Assembly (NCBI GenBank): GCA_029564595.1
Contig: JAKQPS010000149.1
Span: forward strand, 35,003 to 99,002
Origin: a bacterium
GTDB taxonomy: Bacteria > UBP15 > UBA6099
Reading direction: 5' to 3'
Length of the DNA: 64,000 nt
The notes beneath the pieces were generated by a model. The model saw nothing but the letters and a program-made list of their open reading frames with translations, had not been told where the DNA came from and did no database searches. A program made the position numbers and the translations under genes. Shown here piece after piece: positions 7,066-15,869 of this stretch. Position 1 is the stretch's first letter; every line of letters starts with the position of its first letter.

Positions 7066-10000
7066 ACAACTACGGTCTCGGCATACTCATTCAGGCGAAG
7101 GATCAGGCCTCGGCGGTCTTCCAGAAGGTGGAGCGCAATTTCGACTCCCTTTCAAAGAAGAGCGACGAGATGGCTTCGCGCATGCAGGCGTCCTCGAAGA
7201 TGTTTTACGCCGGGATCGGAATGATGGGCGGCGGCGCGGCGCTCCTGGGAGGGGTCGGGGCCACAATCAAGGTGGCCGGGGATTTTGAGGAGGCCATGAT
7301 CGGCGTGCAGAAGACCACCGGCATGGCGGACGCCGAACTCAAAAAACTCGGCGACCAGTTTCTTACCATGTCCGCGCGGATGCCCAACTCGGCGCGCGAA
7401 CTCGCAAACATCGGCGAGATCGGCGGGCAGCTCGGTATTTCCGGCGTCGAGAATCTCTCCGCGTTCACGGACACGGTGGCGAAACTCGCGTCGGTGTCGG
7501 AATTTTCAGCGGAGGAAGGCGGCGCTGCGCTCGCAAAGATCGCCAACCAGTTCAAGATTCCCATTCAACAGGCGAAAAACATGGGGTCCGTGCTCAACGA
7601 GCTGTCGAACATTTCCACCGCGACGGCCCCGACGATTGCCGAGTTGACGAGCCGCATGGCCGGAGCGGGTTCATCGCTCGGCCTGACCATGCCGCAGATT
7701 TCCGCCATCGGCGCGGCGCTCACGGACATGGGTGTCAGTTCCGAGGTTGGCGGCACGGCCATGTCGGACATGTTCATGGAGATGATGAAGCGCACGGACC
7801 AGTACGCGAAAGTCGCGGGCGTCTCCACTGCCGAGTTCAAGCAACTCATTGAAAAGGACGCCTACGGCGCGCTGACGAAATTCGCGTCGGGATTGCAGAA
7901 GTTCGACAAATTTCAGGTCGCGGACATGCTGACAGACCTCGGCATCGGCGGCGCCCGCGGAACGGACGTACTGCTCAAACTGGTCGAGGCGAACAAGTCC
8001 GTCAACGGACAGCAGTCGCTTCTGGGGCGGTTCGTGGATACGTCCAACAAGGCGTTCGCCGAGGGAACGTCGCTACAGAGGGAATATGACAACTCTCTCA
8101 AGGGCATGAACGCGCAGCTCAAAATCGCATGGAACTCCATCGTCGCGGTCGCCATCAGCATCGGGCAACAGCTCGCGCCTTATATAACCCAAGCGGCAAA
8201 AGCGGTGTCTTCGTTTCTCCGGAAATTCGGGGACTGGGCGAAACAGAACCCGAAACTGCTCAAGGGCATTGTGCTGGTCGTCGCCGCGCTCGGCGGACTT
8301 CTTCTCGTCGGCGGCGCGATTCTCACGTTTCTCGGCGCTATCGGGATGCTGTCTGTGGGGCTGTCCGCTCTTCCCGCGGCCGCGGGCGCTATCGGAGGTG
8401 TCGTCGCGGCGATATGGCCCGTGGTCGCGGTCATAGCCGCCGTGATCGCCGCCGGCGCGCTTCTCTACTACGCATGGAAAACCAATTTCGGGGGCATCCG
8501 GGATTTCATCATGCCGATATGGAACCAGTTGAAACGGGGATTCCAGAATTTCGTCAACATCGTCAAGGGCGTGATCGCTCTCCTTCGCGGACAGCCCATC
8601 GGCCCGGAACTTGAGAAAAGCCTCAACGCCGCGGGACTCATGAAGACGGTTAAGGGCATCGCCAACTTTCTGAAAATGGCATGGAGTTTTGTCAAAGGCT
8701 ATGTCACCGGCTTTATCGAGGCCGTGGAGCCTGTGTACAGAAGTTTGTTTGACGCCCTGAAACCGGTTGTGACGTGGGTTGTCGAGGGCTTCAAAATCGC
8801 ATGGAACGCCATCGGGAAATTCTTCGCCCTGTTTTCCGGTGAAAGCAAGGGCGCCGGGAACAGCGCACAGAGTTTCGGAAAGACTCTCGGACAAATTATC
8901 GGATTCATTGTAACTCTCGGTACACGGGGACTGGTAATCGTCATTCGCATCCTGACGTTCATACTGCCGATCATCGGTAAGATAATCCTTTTCATTTTCA
9001 AAGTCATCGTTGCCGTCGTGAAATTCCAGATCGCGTTCGTAAAAGCAATCATTCAGGCAATCGTCTGGGTGTGGAACTTCGCAAAGGCCATCTGGAACGG
9101 ACTCGTGAGCGCCTGGCAAACCGCGAGCCAGTGGATATCGGGCGCGATCAACTACATTTCCAATCTCATATCGATGGTCATCCAGTGGATCGTCGCACGG
9201 TGGGCAGCGTTCAAACAGGCGGTAATCATGATCTGGAACGCGATCACCATGTCCGTTTCCACAGCCGTTAATTTTATTCGCCAGATCATCTCAATGGTTC
9301 TCATGGCGATCCAGATGCGGTGGCAGCAGTTCAAAATGTTTATCACCATGCTCTGGCAGGCGATATCCATGTCCGTGTCGATGGTGGTGAACGCCATCCA
9401 GTCCAGGGTCATGGCCGTGGTCTCCGCGATTCAGATGCGCTGGCAGCAGTTCCGGAGCGCGGTCGCCGCCGTGTGGAATTCCATCTCCGCGACGGTGTCC
9501 GGAGTGGTCGCGGGCATTCAGTCGCGCGTACAGGCGGTGATCACATTTATCACCGGCCTTTGGAACGGCCTGAAAACCGCAGTCGGTGCCGTGTGGGATT
9601 CCATCGTCGGCCAGGTCAGTGGAGCCATCGCAACAATCAAGAACAAGCTGCTTGGGCTTATCCCCGGCTGGCTTCGGACGGCGCTCAGTTATATCGGAAT
9701 CAATATTCCCGCGCCGTCCGCAAAGGGCGAAGCTTACGCGACCGGCGGTTACGTTGCGAGGACGGGTAGTGTTTCCGCGACGCTCCACGAGGGCGAGGTC
9801 ATTACCCCGGCGCCCGCCGTCCAGAAGATTGTCAGTTTTGCGGATAGAATCCCGGCAAGCGGAATCTCCGGCGCAACCAGCGCGGGCAACGTAACACAGC
9901 ACTTCTCTCCCCAGATTCATATCAGCCTGCCGAATGTGAAAGAGATCGACAGGCAGTCCGTCGAAGAACTCGCGGAACTGATAATCCGCAAACTCGAATA

Positions 10001-10073
10001 TCTCCAGAAGCGGAAGCGAGAGGCCGGTTTCTCGAACGATTTCAATCCCAGTCTGGCGGTGGCAAGACCATGA
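7062..10073 (+). CDS. Tail tape measure protein (TP901 type)
   Basis: A 1003-residue protein, the longest structural protein here. Residues about 90-290 form the TP901-type core (EEAMIGVQKTTGMADAEL, TVAKLASVSEFSAEEGGAA, ALTDMGVSSEVGGTAMSDM). Hydrophobic stretches at about 398-472 and 608-676 are likely to insert in the membrane during DNA entry. Residues about 686-860 contain imperfect 40-residue repeats built on IQMRWQQF and VWNSIS. The C-terminus has TGGYVARTGSVSATLHEGE, usual near the end of these proteins. It sets tail length and is packed inside the tube. It overlaps the chaperone and the next gene by 4 bases each. Confidence 0.92.
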   Translation: MNNYGLGILIQAKDQASAVFQKVERNFDSLSKKSDEMASRMQASSKMFYAGIGMMGGGAALLGGVGATIKVAGDFEEAMIGVQKTTGMADAELKKLGDQFLTMSARMPNSARELANIGEIGGQLGISGVENLSAFTDTVAKLASVSEFSAEEGGAALAKIANQFKIPIQQAKNMGSVLNELSNISTATAPTIAELTSRMAGAGSSLGLTMPQISAIGAALTDMGVSSEVGGTAMSDMFMEMMKRTDQYAKVAGVSTAEFKQLIEKDAYGALTKFASGLQKFDKFQVADMLTDLGIGGARGTDVLLKLVEANKSVNGQQSLLGRFVDTSNKAFAEGTSLQREYDNSLKGMNAQLKIAWNSIVAVAISIGQQLAPYITQAAKAVSSFLRKFGDWAKQNPKLLKGIVLVVAALGGLLLVGGAILTFLGAIGMLSVGLSALPAAAGAIGGVVAAIWPVVAVIAAVIAAGALLYYAWKTNFGGIRDFIMPIWNQLKRGFQNFVNIVKGVIALLRGQPIGPELEKSLNAAGLMKTVKGIANFLKMAWSFVKGYVTGFIEAVEPVYRSLFDALKPVVTWVVEGFKIAWNAIGKFFALFSGESKGAGNSAQSFGKTLGQIIGFIVTLGTRGLVIVIRILTFILPIIGKIILFIFKVIVAVVKFQIAFVKAIIQAIVWVWNFAKAIWNGLVSAWQTASQWISGAINYISNLISMVIQWIVARWAAFKQAVIMIWNAITMSVSTAVNFIRQIISMVLMAIQMRWQQFKMFITMLWQAISMSVSMVVNAIQSRVMAVVSAIQMRWQQFRSAVAAVWNSISATVSGVVAGIQSRVQAVITFITGLWNGLKTAVGAVWDSIVGQVSGAIATIKNKLLGLIPGWLRTALSYIGINIPAPSAKGEAYATGGYVARTGSVSATLHEGEVITPAPAVQKIVSFADRIPASGISGATSAGNVTQHFSPQIHISLPNVKEIDRQSVEELAELIIRKLEYLQKRKREAGFSNDFNPSLAVARP

Positions 10074-10591
10074 ACGAAACGATCAGCGCGATACCGACGC
10101 CGGACAAGGGATTCCTCTATTCAGCGGAGAGTGGTGTTGTCCTGGAGTTTTCCGTGAACCCGGCGCAACTCCAGCGGCAGGAACAGGCGACATTCAACAC
10201 GAGCCTGTCGCCAGGCGCGCCGGGCGCGTTCGTGCAATATACAGGCGGCGGGGAGCGCAACGTGACGTTCGAACTCGTCCTCGATGCTATCGGAACCAAG
10301 GCTGGTCAAGGCGGTGTCCTGCGCGAGATCGCGATCCTCGAGGCGTTCACCTACCCGGACACGAACGATCTGGTCAACGCGCAATTCGTGCCGCCGCCAC
10401 GGGCTCTGCTCGGCATCGGAACCCGTATCTGGGAAGGATACGTCGCGCAGATTCAGTTCACGGAAGAGCGGTTCAATGTGCGGATGGAGCCGGTTTATGT
10501 GAAAGCACAGATAACTTTTACTCTTGATTTGTGGAAAAACGCAACCAGTCAGAGGATGCACCAGACGCGCCGCCAGATGCTGTCGAGGTAA
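10070..10591 (+). CDS. Tube-baseplate adaptor (CIS tube/LysM-type) protein
   Basis: A 173-residue protein with the pattern of the tube-initiator proteins of contractile injection systems: VLEFSVNPAQLQRQEQA near the start, RNVTFELVLDAIG in the middle and LLGIGTRIWEGYVAQIQFTE before a final strand. Such proteins link the first tube ring to the hub below the tape measure. The start overlaps the tape-measure stop (ATGA), and the following gene has a gp53-like fold, so the order tape measure - tube adaptor - gp53 - hub is conventional. Confidence 0.75.
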   Translation: MNETISAIPTPDKGFLYSAESGVVLEFSVNPAQLQRQEQATFNTSLSPGAPGAFVQYTGGGERNVTFELVLDAIGTKAGQGGVLREIAILEAFTYPDTNDLVNAQFVPPPRALLGIGTRIWEGYVAQIQFTEERFNVRMEPVYVKAQITFTLDLWKNATSQRMHQTRRQMLSR

Positions 10592-10594
10592 ACG

Positions 10595-10879
10595 ATGAGC
10601 GTTTTTGAAGGTTCAAGATACGAGAAGGTGTTCGTCTACACGAGGCGGCTTCGGAATTTTGTGAGAAATACCCTCACGTTCCGGGAAATCGACCGGGCCG
10701 TGCCGGACGGGAGCATCCTGCACACCGTGACCGAGACCGACCGCATAGACAACATCAGTTACCAGTATTACGGAACGCCCGATTACTGGTGGTACATTCT
10801 CGACAAGAATCCCGGCTTTGATGCTCTCGAACTGCCGGTCGGAAAACAGTTGTGGATACCGCCGATTCCACAGGGGTAA
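10595..10879 (+). CDS. Baseplate protein, gp53/tail-X-like (LysM-type)
   Basis: A 94-residue protein. The phrase ISYQYYGTPDYWWYILDKNP and the ending VGKQLWIPPIP fit the LysM-like fold of phage baseplate wedge protein 53 and of P2 tail protein X, both of which sit near the hub. In these families the 'YG.p.yWw.I...N' pattern is the conserved core. It starts three bases after the previous stop, with GAGGT as the ribosome site inside that gene. Confidence 0.75.
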   Translation: MSVFEGSRYEKVFVYTRRLRNFVRNTLTFREIDRAVPDGSILHTVTETDRIDNISYQYYGTPDYWWYILDKNPGFDALELPVGKQLWIPPIPQG

Positions 10880-10883
10880 TGAA

Positions 10884-11687
10884 ATGGCCGTCGTAAATGT
10901 CACATCAGCATCTTTCGCATCGCCGTACTTCGAGATCACGCTCGGCTCGCATACGCTCTCGCCAGAAGAGTTGTCTCTTGTGACAGATGTCGAAATCAAA
11001 GACGAGATTGAGGAAAAGGATACGGCGACTGTGACGGTGAATGATCCGTTCTTTCGGTTTCAGAAGCTGGCGTCGAAAGGCATGTCGGTGAGAATCGTGG
11101 CGGGTTACTTCATGGGAAAGACAAAAGAGTTCATCGGCGAGGTGTCCGGGCTCACGCCGCAGTTTCCTGAATCGGGGTTGCCGACACTCTCGATTGAATG
11201 TTCGGCGAAATCGAAAAAGGGACACGAGGGACAGGTGAACAAGTCGTGGAAAAAGATGAAACGCTCCGAGATCGCAAAAAAGATCGCCGGGAAACACGGC
11301 TGGACGCCCGACGTGGATGAAACAAAAGAAATCGTCGAGCAGGAATCACAGGCCGGTGAATCGGACGTGGACTTCCTTCGCAAAATGGCGCGAAAAGAAA
11401 ACTTCATCTTCCGTGTCAAAGGAAACGTCATGCAGTTCAAGAAAGCGCCCGACCTCGATGACCAGTCGCCCGTCGCGGTGTTCGATTACCGCATCGGGAA
11501 CAACACGGTAAAGAGTTTTTCGCCCCGTTATGCGAGCGACGAGACGGGAAAAGACATCGAGGGCGCGACCATAAATAACAAGTCGAAGGAAACCGTGAAA
11601 ACGAAATCCGAATCGAGCGTCGCCAAGCCGCAGGGAATCAATGACAGCGGCACGGTGAACCGTGGAATCGCCGAAACGCTCTATTAG
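10884..11687 (+). CDS. Baseplate hub protein, N-terminal part (gpD-like)
   Basis: A 267-residue protein. The ATG at 10884 is used because CAGGGG lies just upstream and the family-like sequence begins there. It resembles the first part of late control protein D/gp27-like hubs: strands at the start, LVTDVEIKDEIEEKDTATVTVND, a charged helical zone (KSWKKMKRSEIAKKIAGKHG), then ESDVDFLRKMARKENFIFRV, the conserved 'FL..La....' segment. The usual C-terminal hub domain is missing from this reading frame and appears in the next gene, so the hub is encoded in two pieces. Confidence 0.75.
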   Translation: MAVVNVTSASFASPYFEITLGSHTLSPEELSLVTDVEIKDEIEEKDTATVTVNDPFFRFQKLASKGMSVRIVAGYFMGKTKEFIGEVSGLTPQFPESGLPTLSIECSAKSKKGHEGQVNKSWKKMKRSEIAKKIAGKHGWTPDVDETKEIVEQESQAGESDVDFLRKMARKENFIFRVKGNVMQFKKAPDLDDQSPVAVFDYRIGNNTVKSFSPRYASDETGKDIEGATINNKSKETVKTKSESSVAKPQGINDSGTVNRGIAETLY

Positions 11688-11718
11688 ACCGACATGGTAA
11701 TAACGAGGAAATTCTGAA

Positions 11719-12210
11719 ATGCAGCCTGTTGAAGCACACGGCATACCGGGTGGTGATACGATCCCCCAGGCCCCGAAAGGCGGCGCGATTTCCGGCGTGG
11801 GCACGGGCGGCGGTAAAACCCAAGTTGAGACCACACATTATTTAAAGGATAACGAGATCGGCGGCGCGCTGCCGGATACCCAGGAGGGTCTCGATGCTGC
11901 ATCCGGCGCGAAACATTACAAGAATGAAAAAGCGATGGAGGGCTCGCTCACGCTCGTCCGGGGTTTTCCGCAGATAAATGCCGGTGACAAGATCACGGTT
12001 CTCGGCGTCGGGCCGGTTTTTTCAGGGGAATGGATTGTGAAAACACACACGCTCAAAGTATCGCAGGACGGATGCCAGAGCACGCTGGAACTCACCCGAA
12101 ACGCGGTCGGAAATACCGGCAGCGGGCCTGAAACAGGCGGCGGGTTCGAGACGGACAAGATGAAAATGGAAAATACGCCTCTTGATGAAGGCGATTATTC
12201 GGAGATGTGA
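11719..12210 (+). CDS. Baseplate hub protein, C-terminal part (gpD-like)
   Basis: A 163-residue protein in a different frame from the gene before it, 31 bases downstream with its own GAGGAAATT site. Residues about 70-135 (AMEGSLTLVRGFPQINAGDK, FSGEWIVKTHTLKVSQDG, STLELTRNA) match the last domain of gpD/VgrG-type hubs. It therefore looks like the second half of a split hub. The N-terminal 60 residues are Gly-rich and probably a linker. The ends are not simply one base off a continuous frame, so this is more likely a real split than a sequencing error. Confidence 0.65.
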   Translation: MQPVEAHGIPGGDTIPQAPKGGAISGVGTGGGKTQVETTHYLKDNEIGGALPDTQEGLDAASGAKHYKNEKAMEGSLTLVRGFPQINAGDKITVLGVGPVFSGEWIVKTHTLKVSQDGCQSTLELTRNAVGNTGSGPETGGGFETDKMKMENTPLDEGDYSEM

Positions 12211-12211
12211 C

Positions 12212-13144
12212 ATGCCGTCGTTTGTCGGGAAATTTCGCGGGATCGTCGAGGACAACAAGGACCCTGAACATCGGGGACGCCTGAAGTGCAAGTGTCCGCA
12301 GGTGTTCGGCGATGAAGTCCTGGACTGGGCGCTCCCGTGCATGCCTTATGGCGGGGATTCCGGCACCGGGTTCTTTTCCATCCCCAAGAAGGGATCGTCC
12401 GTCTGGCTCGAGTTCGAGCAAGGTGACGCGAACCGGCCCGTCTGGGTCGGCGTGTGGTGGGCAGCGCCGGAGGACAAGACCGAGGCGGCGGACGTCACGC
12501 ATAAAAAGGAAAAACAGTCATCGGGTCCGTGGGACGAGGCCGAGACCGGCGACGCGAAGCGGGATGTGCCCGACAACCACGCATGGCAAACGAAATCCGG
12601 CCATCGCATCGAATTGGATGACACGGACGGCCAGACCAAAATCAAAATCACCGACCGCAAGGGGCAGCACATCCTTATCCGGTCGGAAGACGGAAAAGAA
12701 AAAATCTACATGAAGGACGCCGGTGATAACCGGTTTCTGCTCGACGCCACATCAGGCAAACGGCGCATCCTGATGCAGGACGGCGCGGGAAGCGCGGTTC
12801 TCATGGACGCGGAAAAAGGCGACGTCTATATCGCGTCCGCGAAAGACCTGTCCCTTCTTGCCGGTGAAAATCTTTACATCGGCTGCAAGAGCAACCGCGA
12901 GGAGACGGTCGGCGGTAATCACAACATATCCGTCATGGGAAGCGGCGACTGGGATGTGGCCGGCGCACTCAAGCTGGCGAAGTCTTCCGGCGACGTGAAC
13001 ATTGCAAGCGGAAGCAAAGCGGCGGCGCGCACGGACGACCCGCTTGCGGCCGCGACGGAAACCGCGGGCGGCTCCGCGCCCCATTCGCACGGCCTGTCTT
13101 CGGGCAAGGTTGGACAGGGCTCTTCTAAAGTGAAAATCGGGTGA
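12212..13144 (+). CDS. Baseplate spike protein (gpV/gp5 OB-fold type)
   Basis: A 310-residue protein; the ATG at 12212 follows the previous stop by one base. Residues 1-95 are the OB-fold found in Phage_base_V proteins (KFRGIVEDNKDPEHRGRLKC, FSIPKKGSSVWLEFEQGD, RPVWVGVWW). Residues about 125-240 show the short-strand repeats of a trimeric spike stalk (KIKITDRKGQHILIRSEDGK). The C-terminus ends in a His-containing PHSHGLSSGKVG. It forms the membrane-piercing needle at the tail tip. No lysozyme domain is present. Confidence 0.88.
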   Translation: MPSFVGKFRGIVEDNKDPEHRGRLKCKCPQVFGDEVLDWALPCMPYGGDSGTGFFSIPKKGSSVWLEFEQGDANRPVWVGVWWAAPEDKTEAADVTHKKEKQSSGPWDEAETGDAKRDVPDNHAWQTKSGHRIELDDTDGQTKIKITDRKGQHILIRSEDGKEKIYMKDAGDNRFLLDATSGKRRILMQDGAGSAVLMDAEKGDVYIASAKDLSLLAGENLYIGCKSNREETVGGNHNISVMGSGDWDVAGALKLAKSSGDVNIASGSKAAARTDDPLAAATETAGGSAPHSHGLSSGKVGQGSSKVKIG

Positions 13145-13148
13145 TCGT

Positions 13149-13670
13149 ATGTCGGAGTGCCTTAACAACCTTAAAAATTACCTCGGCGATGAGTTGAAAT
13201 CTAAACTCGGCGACGTGCTCAAGGACGCGACCGACAGTTCGCCGATGGGTCTCGCTCAGAAAGCGCTCGGCCAGGCGCAGAAACTCCAAGATACAAAATC
13301 CGTCGTGTCGCAGGGCATACAGTCTTTTAAACAGCGGGTCGGACTTCCCGGTGGCCGTCTCGATGGCCTCGGCGGTCTCAATCTCGGGGAAATCAAACAG
13401 AAAGCTGAGGCGCTCAAAGCCAAGGCGCAGGAAGTGCAAAACAAAATCGCGGAGTTTCAGTCACAATTCCCCGGATGCGCGCTCGACCCGGATATCATGG
13501 AAACGATCAACACGGTCGCATCCATCGACACGAACCTCGATCCCATGAGCATGATCGACACGTCGAAATTGGACGGCGAAATCGCCGATGCGCAATCGAA
13601 GATCGAGGAAGCAACAGATATGCAGTCGCAGTCGGCGCGGCTTCAGGATATGTTTGGGGTGTCGTTATGA
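13149..13670 (+). CDS. Helical baseplate-region protein, unknown
   Basis: A 173-residue protein predicted to be almost all helix, with heptad-like stretches at about residues 15-60, 80-115 and 140-165 (KQKAEALKAKAQEVQNKIAE). It lies between the spike and gp25 genes and overlaps the gp25-like gene by 4 bases. Proteins of this kind here may be baseplate assembly factors or structural coiled coils. No motif is recognised. Confidence 0.6.
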   Translation: MSECLNNLKNYLGDELKSKLGDVLKDATDSSPMGLAQKALGQAQKLQDTKSVVSQGIQSFKQRVGLPGGRLDGLGGLNLGEIKQKAEALKAKAQEVQNKIAEFQSQFPGCALDPDIMETINTVASIDTNLDPMSMIDTSKLDGEIADAQSKIEEATDMQSQSARLQDMFGVSL

Positions 13671-14056
13671 ATCTTGGATATCGGGGCATTTCTTTTCCGT
13701 TCCGTTTCAACGGCCTCGGGTCGGTAGCTTCAAGCACGGTTGAAACGGGCAATCCGGCGCACATCCTTGAAAGCATCCGACAGATCATAGGCACGCGCCG
13801 GAGCGAGCGCGTCATGCGGCCTGAGTTCGGAGCGGACGCGGACAATATGGTTTTTTCGCCGCAGTCCAATTCCGGCATCCGGATCGCCGCACACAATATC
13901 GGCCAGCAGATACTCCGGTGGGAAAAGCGCGTCGATCTTCAGAAAGTTGAAATCACCCGTATCGAAGACCTCGAAGCCGAAATAAATCTCAACGTCCAAA
14001 TCAAGGTCACACGTGAGACCGAGGAAATGAAAATACCGATGAAGAAGGAAGATTAA
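13667..14056 (+). CDS. Baseplate wedge protein gp25-like (GPW family)
   Basis: A 129-residue protein beginning at the ATG (13667) that overlaps the previous stop. It shows the gp25/GPW pattern: HILESIRQIIGTRRSERVMR, followed by PEFGADADNMVF, and a C-terminal strand EAEINLNVQIKV. In T4 and P2 this small protein joins baseplate wedges to the sheath. The gene is followed within two bases by the gpJ-like gene, the usual order. Confidence 0.85.
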   Translation: MNLGYRGISFPFRFNGLGSVASSTVETGNPAHILESIRQIIGTRRSERVMRPEFGADADNMVFSPQSNSGIRIAAHNIGQQILRWEKRVDLQKVEITRIEDLEAEINLNVQIKVTRETEEMKIPMKKED

Positions 14057-14058
14057 TC

Positions 14059-15546
14059 ATGCCGGAACTCGACGTCAGCCGTCTAGTCAATTTCTCGAAG
14101 CAGATCGACTACACCAGTCTGGACTGGCTTTCGTTTCTATCCGACATGGTGGATAAGATTCCGCAGCTCACGCCGGAATGGACGGACTACTCCGCGTCCG
14201 ATCAGGGCATGGTCATCCTTGAACTTGTTTCTTTTGTACTGGACGCTCTTTCATACCGGTGCGACGTGATCGCAAACGAGGCCTACATCCAGACCGCCGT
14301 CCTGCGGAAATCCGTCCTGAACCTTGCGAAGATGATTGATTACACCCCGGCGCCCGCTGTTTCGGCGGTGACCGATCTTGTGTTCACGATAACGCAGCAG
14401 CCGATTGATTTTGTGATTCCGGCGGGCACACAGGTTTCCACCCAGCCGACCGGCGTCGAGGAAAGTTATGTGTTCGAGACGATGGACGACCTCACTATTC
14501 CGGCTGGACAGACAACCGGCACGGTCGCCGCAATCGAGGGGGAAACAAAAAAGGAAATCCTCGGAAGCAGCACGGGACTCCCCGCGCAGTTCTTTGAATT
14601 GAGTTTCAAACCTCTTTCTTATGCGCCGGACGCCACATGCTCGCTTGAAGTCTATGTGACTGAAAACGGCATCGAGGAACGATGGACGCTCGTGCCGTCG
14701 CTTCTCGACAGCAAACCGTTTGAAAAACACTGTGAAATCGAGATTGATGAAAACGACATCGTGACTGTGAACTTCGGAGACAATCAGAACGGCAAAATCC
14801 CCGCGCCGGGCATGAACAACGTCCGCGCCGTTTACCGTGTCGGCGGCGGCGCGCACGGCAATGTAGGCGCGAACAAGATCAACCGGATGGTTTCAAATAT
14901 CTCTGAAGTGTCGTCTGTGACGAATCCGGCTCAGGCAATGGGCGGCGTGGACCGCGAGACGGTTGAGAGTATCAAGCGCATGGCTCCGAGAATGCTGCGA
15001 ACGCTCTGGCGCGCCGTGACCGCCGAGGATTACAAAACACTCGCCGAAGTCCTACCGGGAGTTGCTAAAGCCACGGTTCTGTGCGCCCCGCCCGGGCAAG
15101 CGGCGTACTGGGGACAGGTGAATCTTTACATCGCCCCCGAAGGCGGCGGACTTCCGACAGAGGAACTCAAAAAGATGGTTGAGGAATATTTCGCCGACCG
15201 CGAAATGCTGACGGCGACGACTGTCGTGTTCGATCCAGTGTATGTTCCGGTGAATGTCTCTCTCGAAGTCGCCGTGAAAGAGAACTACATGCGGCTCGAT
15301 ATCGAGAACGCCGTTCGTAAAGCCGTGCAGGACTTCTTCAATTTCCCGAACGTGGACTTCGGGCAGTGTGTGTTTATGAGCGATCTCGTCGCCGCCGTGG
15401 ATGCTATCGAGGGTGTGCGGTATGTGAATCTGTCGGTTCTTTCACGCGACGTGACCGGCGTCGGGAACGTCATTATCTCCGCGAATGAAATCCCGCAGCT
15501 CGGAGCGCTTTCAATTGACACTTTTGGGGGCATAGAAGAATCGTAA
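14059..15546 (+). CDS. Baseplate J-like protein
   Basis: A 495-residue protein. Features of Baseplate_J (gpJ/gp6) proteins are an N-terminal helix with DWLSFLSDMVDKIPQLTPEW, VSAVTDLVFTITQQPIDFVI, IPAGTQVSTQPTGV, then PGMNNVRAVYRVGGGAHGNV, ESIKRMAPRMLRTLWRAVTAED and a C-terminal domain with LDIENAVRKAVQDFFN. It forms the wedge of the baseplate. Its stop is followed by a terminator-like hairpin. Confidence 0.9.
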   Translation: MPELDVSRLVNFSKQIDYTSLDWLSFLSDMVDKIPQLTPEWTDYSASDQGMVILELVSFVLDALSYRCDVIANEAYIQTAVLRKSVLNLAKMIDYTPAPAVSAVTDLVFTITQQPIDFVIPAGTQVSTQPTGVEESYVFETMDDLTIPAGQTTGTVAAIEGETKKEILGSSTGLPAQFFELSFKPLSYAPDATCSLEVYVTENGIEERWTLVPSLLDSKPFEKHCEIEIDENDIVTVNFGDNQNGKIPAPGMNNVRAVYRVGGGAHGNVGANKINRMVSNISEVSSVTNPAQAMGGVDRETVESIKRMAPRMLRTLWRAVTAEDYKTLAEVLPGVAKATVLCAPPGQAAYWGQVNLYIAPEGGGLPTEELKKMVEEYFADREMLTATTVVFDPVYVPVNVSLEVAVKENYMRLDIENAVRKAVQDFFNFPNVDFGQCVFMSDLVAAVDAIEGVRYVNLSVLSRDVTGVGNVIISANEIPQLGALSIDTFGGIEES

Positions 15547-15614
15547 ACAGGTAAAAACGAGTCCGGCAGTATTGAAACTTCGAGCCCGGTAACCAGCCCG
15601 GCCGCATCGAGGTC

Positions 15615-15660
15615 AAGCCCGGTGGTCACGCGAGAAATCGTGGATTGCCGGGCTTTTTAT
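15615..15660 (+). terminator. Intrinsic terminator after the gpJ gene
   Basis: AAGCCCGG (15615-15622) pairs with CCGGGCTT (15648-15655), with an inner CACG/CGTG pairing, followed by a T-rich tract. A hairpin plus U-tract at the end of a baseplate gene could end one late transcript; the next tail gene begins 31 bases later with its own strong ribosome site. Confidence 0.6.
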
Positions 15661-15690
15661 TTTGCCCACTTTTACCGGAGGTGACACTCA

Positions 15691-15843
15691 ATGGACGACA
15701 TCGGATGGGGTCTTGACCCGTGGGGAATGGAAGCGTGGGGCTCACCGCTCCAGGACTTCCCCGGTCTCGAGGAAATCGAAATTGAAAAAGTCGACGGGGT
15801 CGTTGAAAGCCCAGGGATTTTCTTTTTTGAAATTAGCGACTGA
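15691..15843 (+). CDS. 50-residue tryptophan/glycine-rich phage tail peptide
   Basis: A small gene with a strong GGAGGTGAC site and an ATG at 15691. The N-terminus is DDIGWGLDPWGMEAWGSP, followed by an acidic segment ending FFFEISD. The WG pattern closely resembles GWGLGPFGIEPWG in the neck protein at 3323. It lies between the gpJ gene and a large tail protein gene. No function is known; a small tail-tip or fibre-attachment component is possible. Confidence 0.65.
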   Translation: MDDIGWGLDPWGMEAWGSPLQDFPGLEEIEIEKVDGVVESPGIFFFEISD

Positions 15844-15869
15844 AAAACAACCACAAGGAGGCTGATTTT

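Noticed and set aside
8073-9119. 348-residue minus-strand reading in the tape-measure gene
   Set aside because: Opposite a clear tape-measure protein; Asp/His/Arg-rich composition typical of an antisense shadow.
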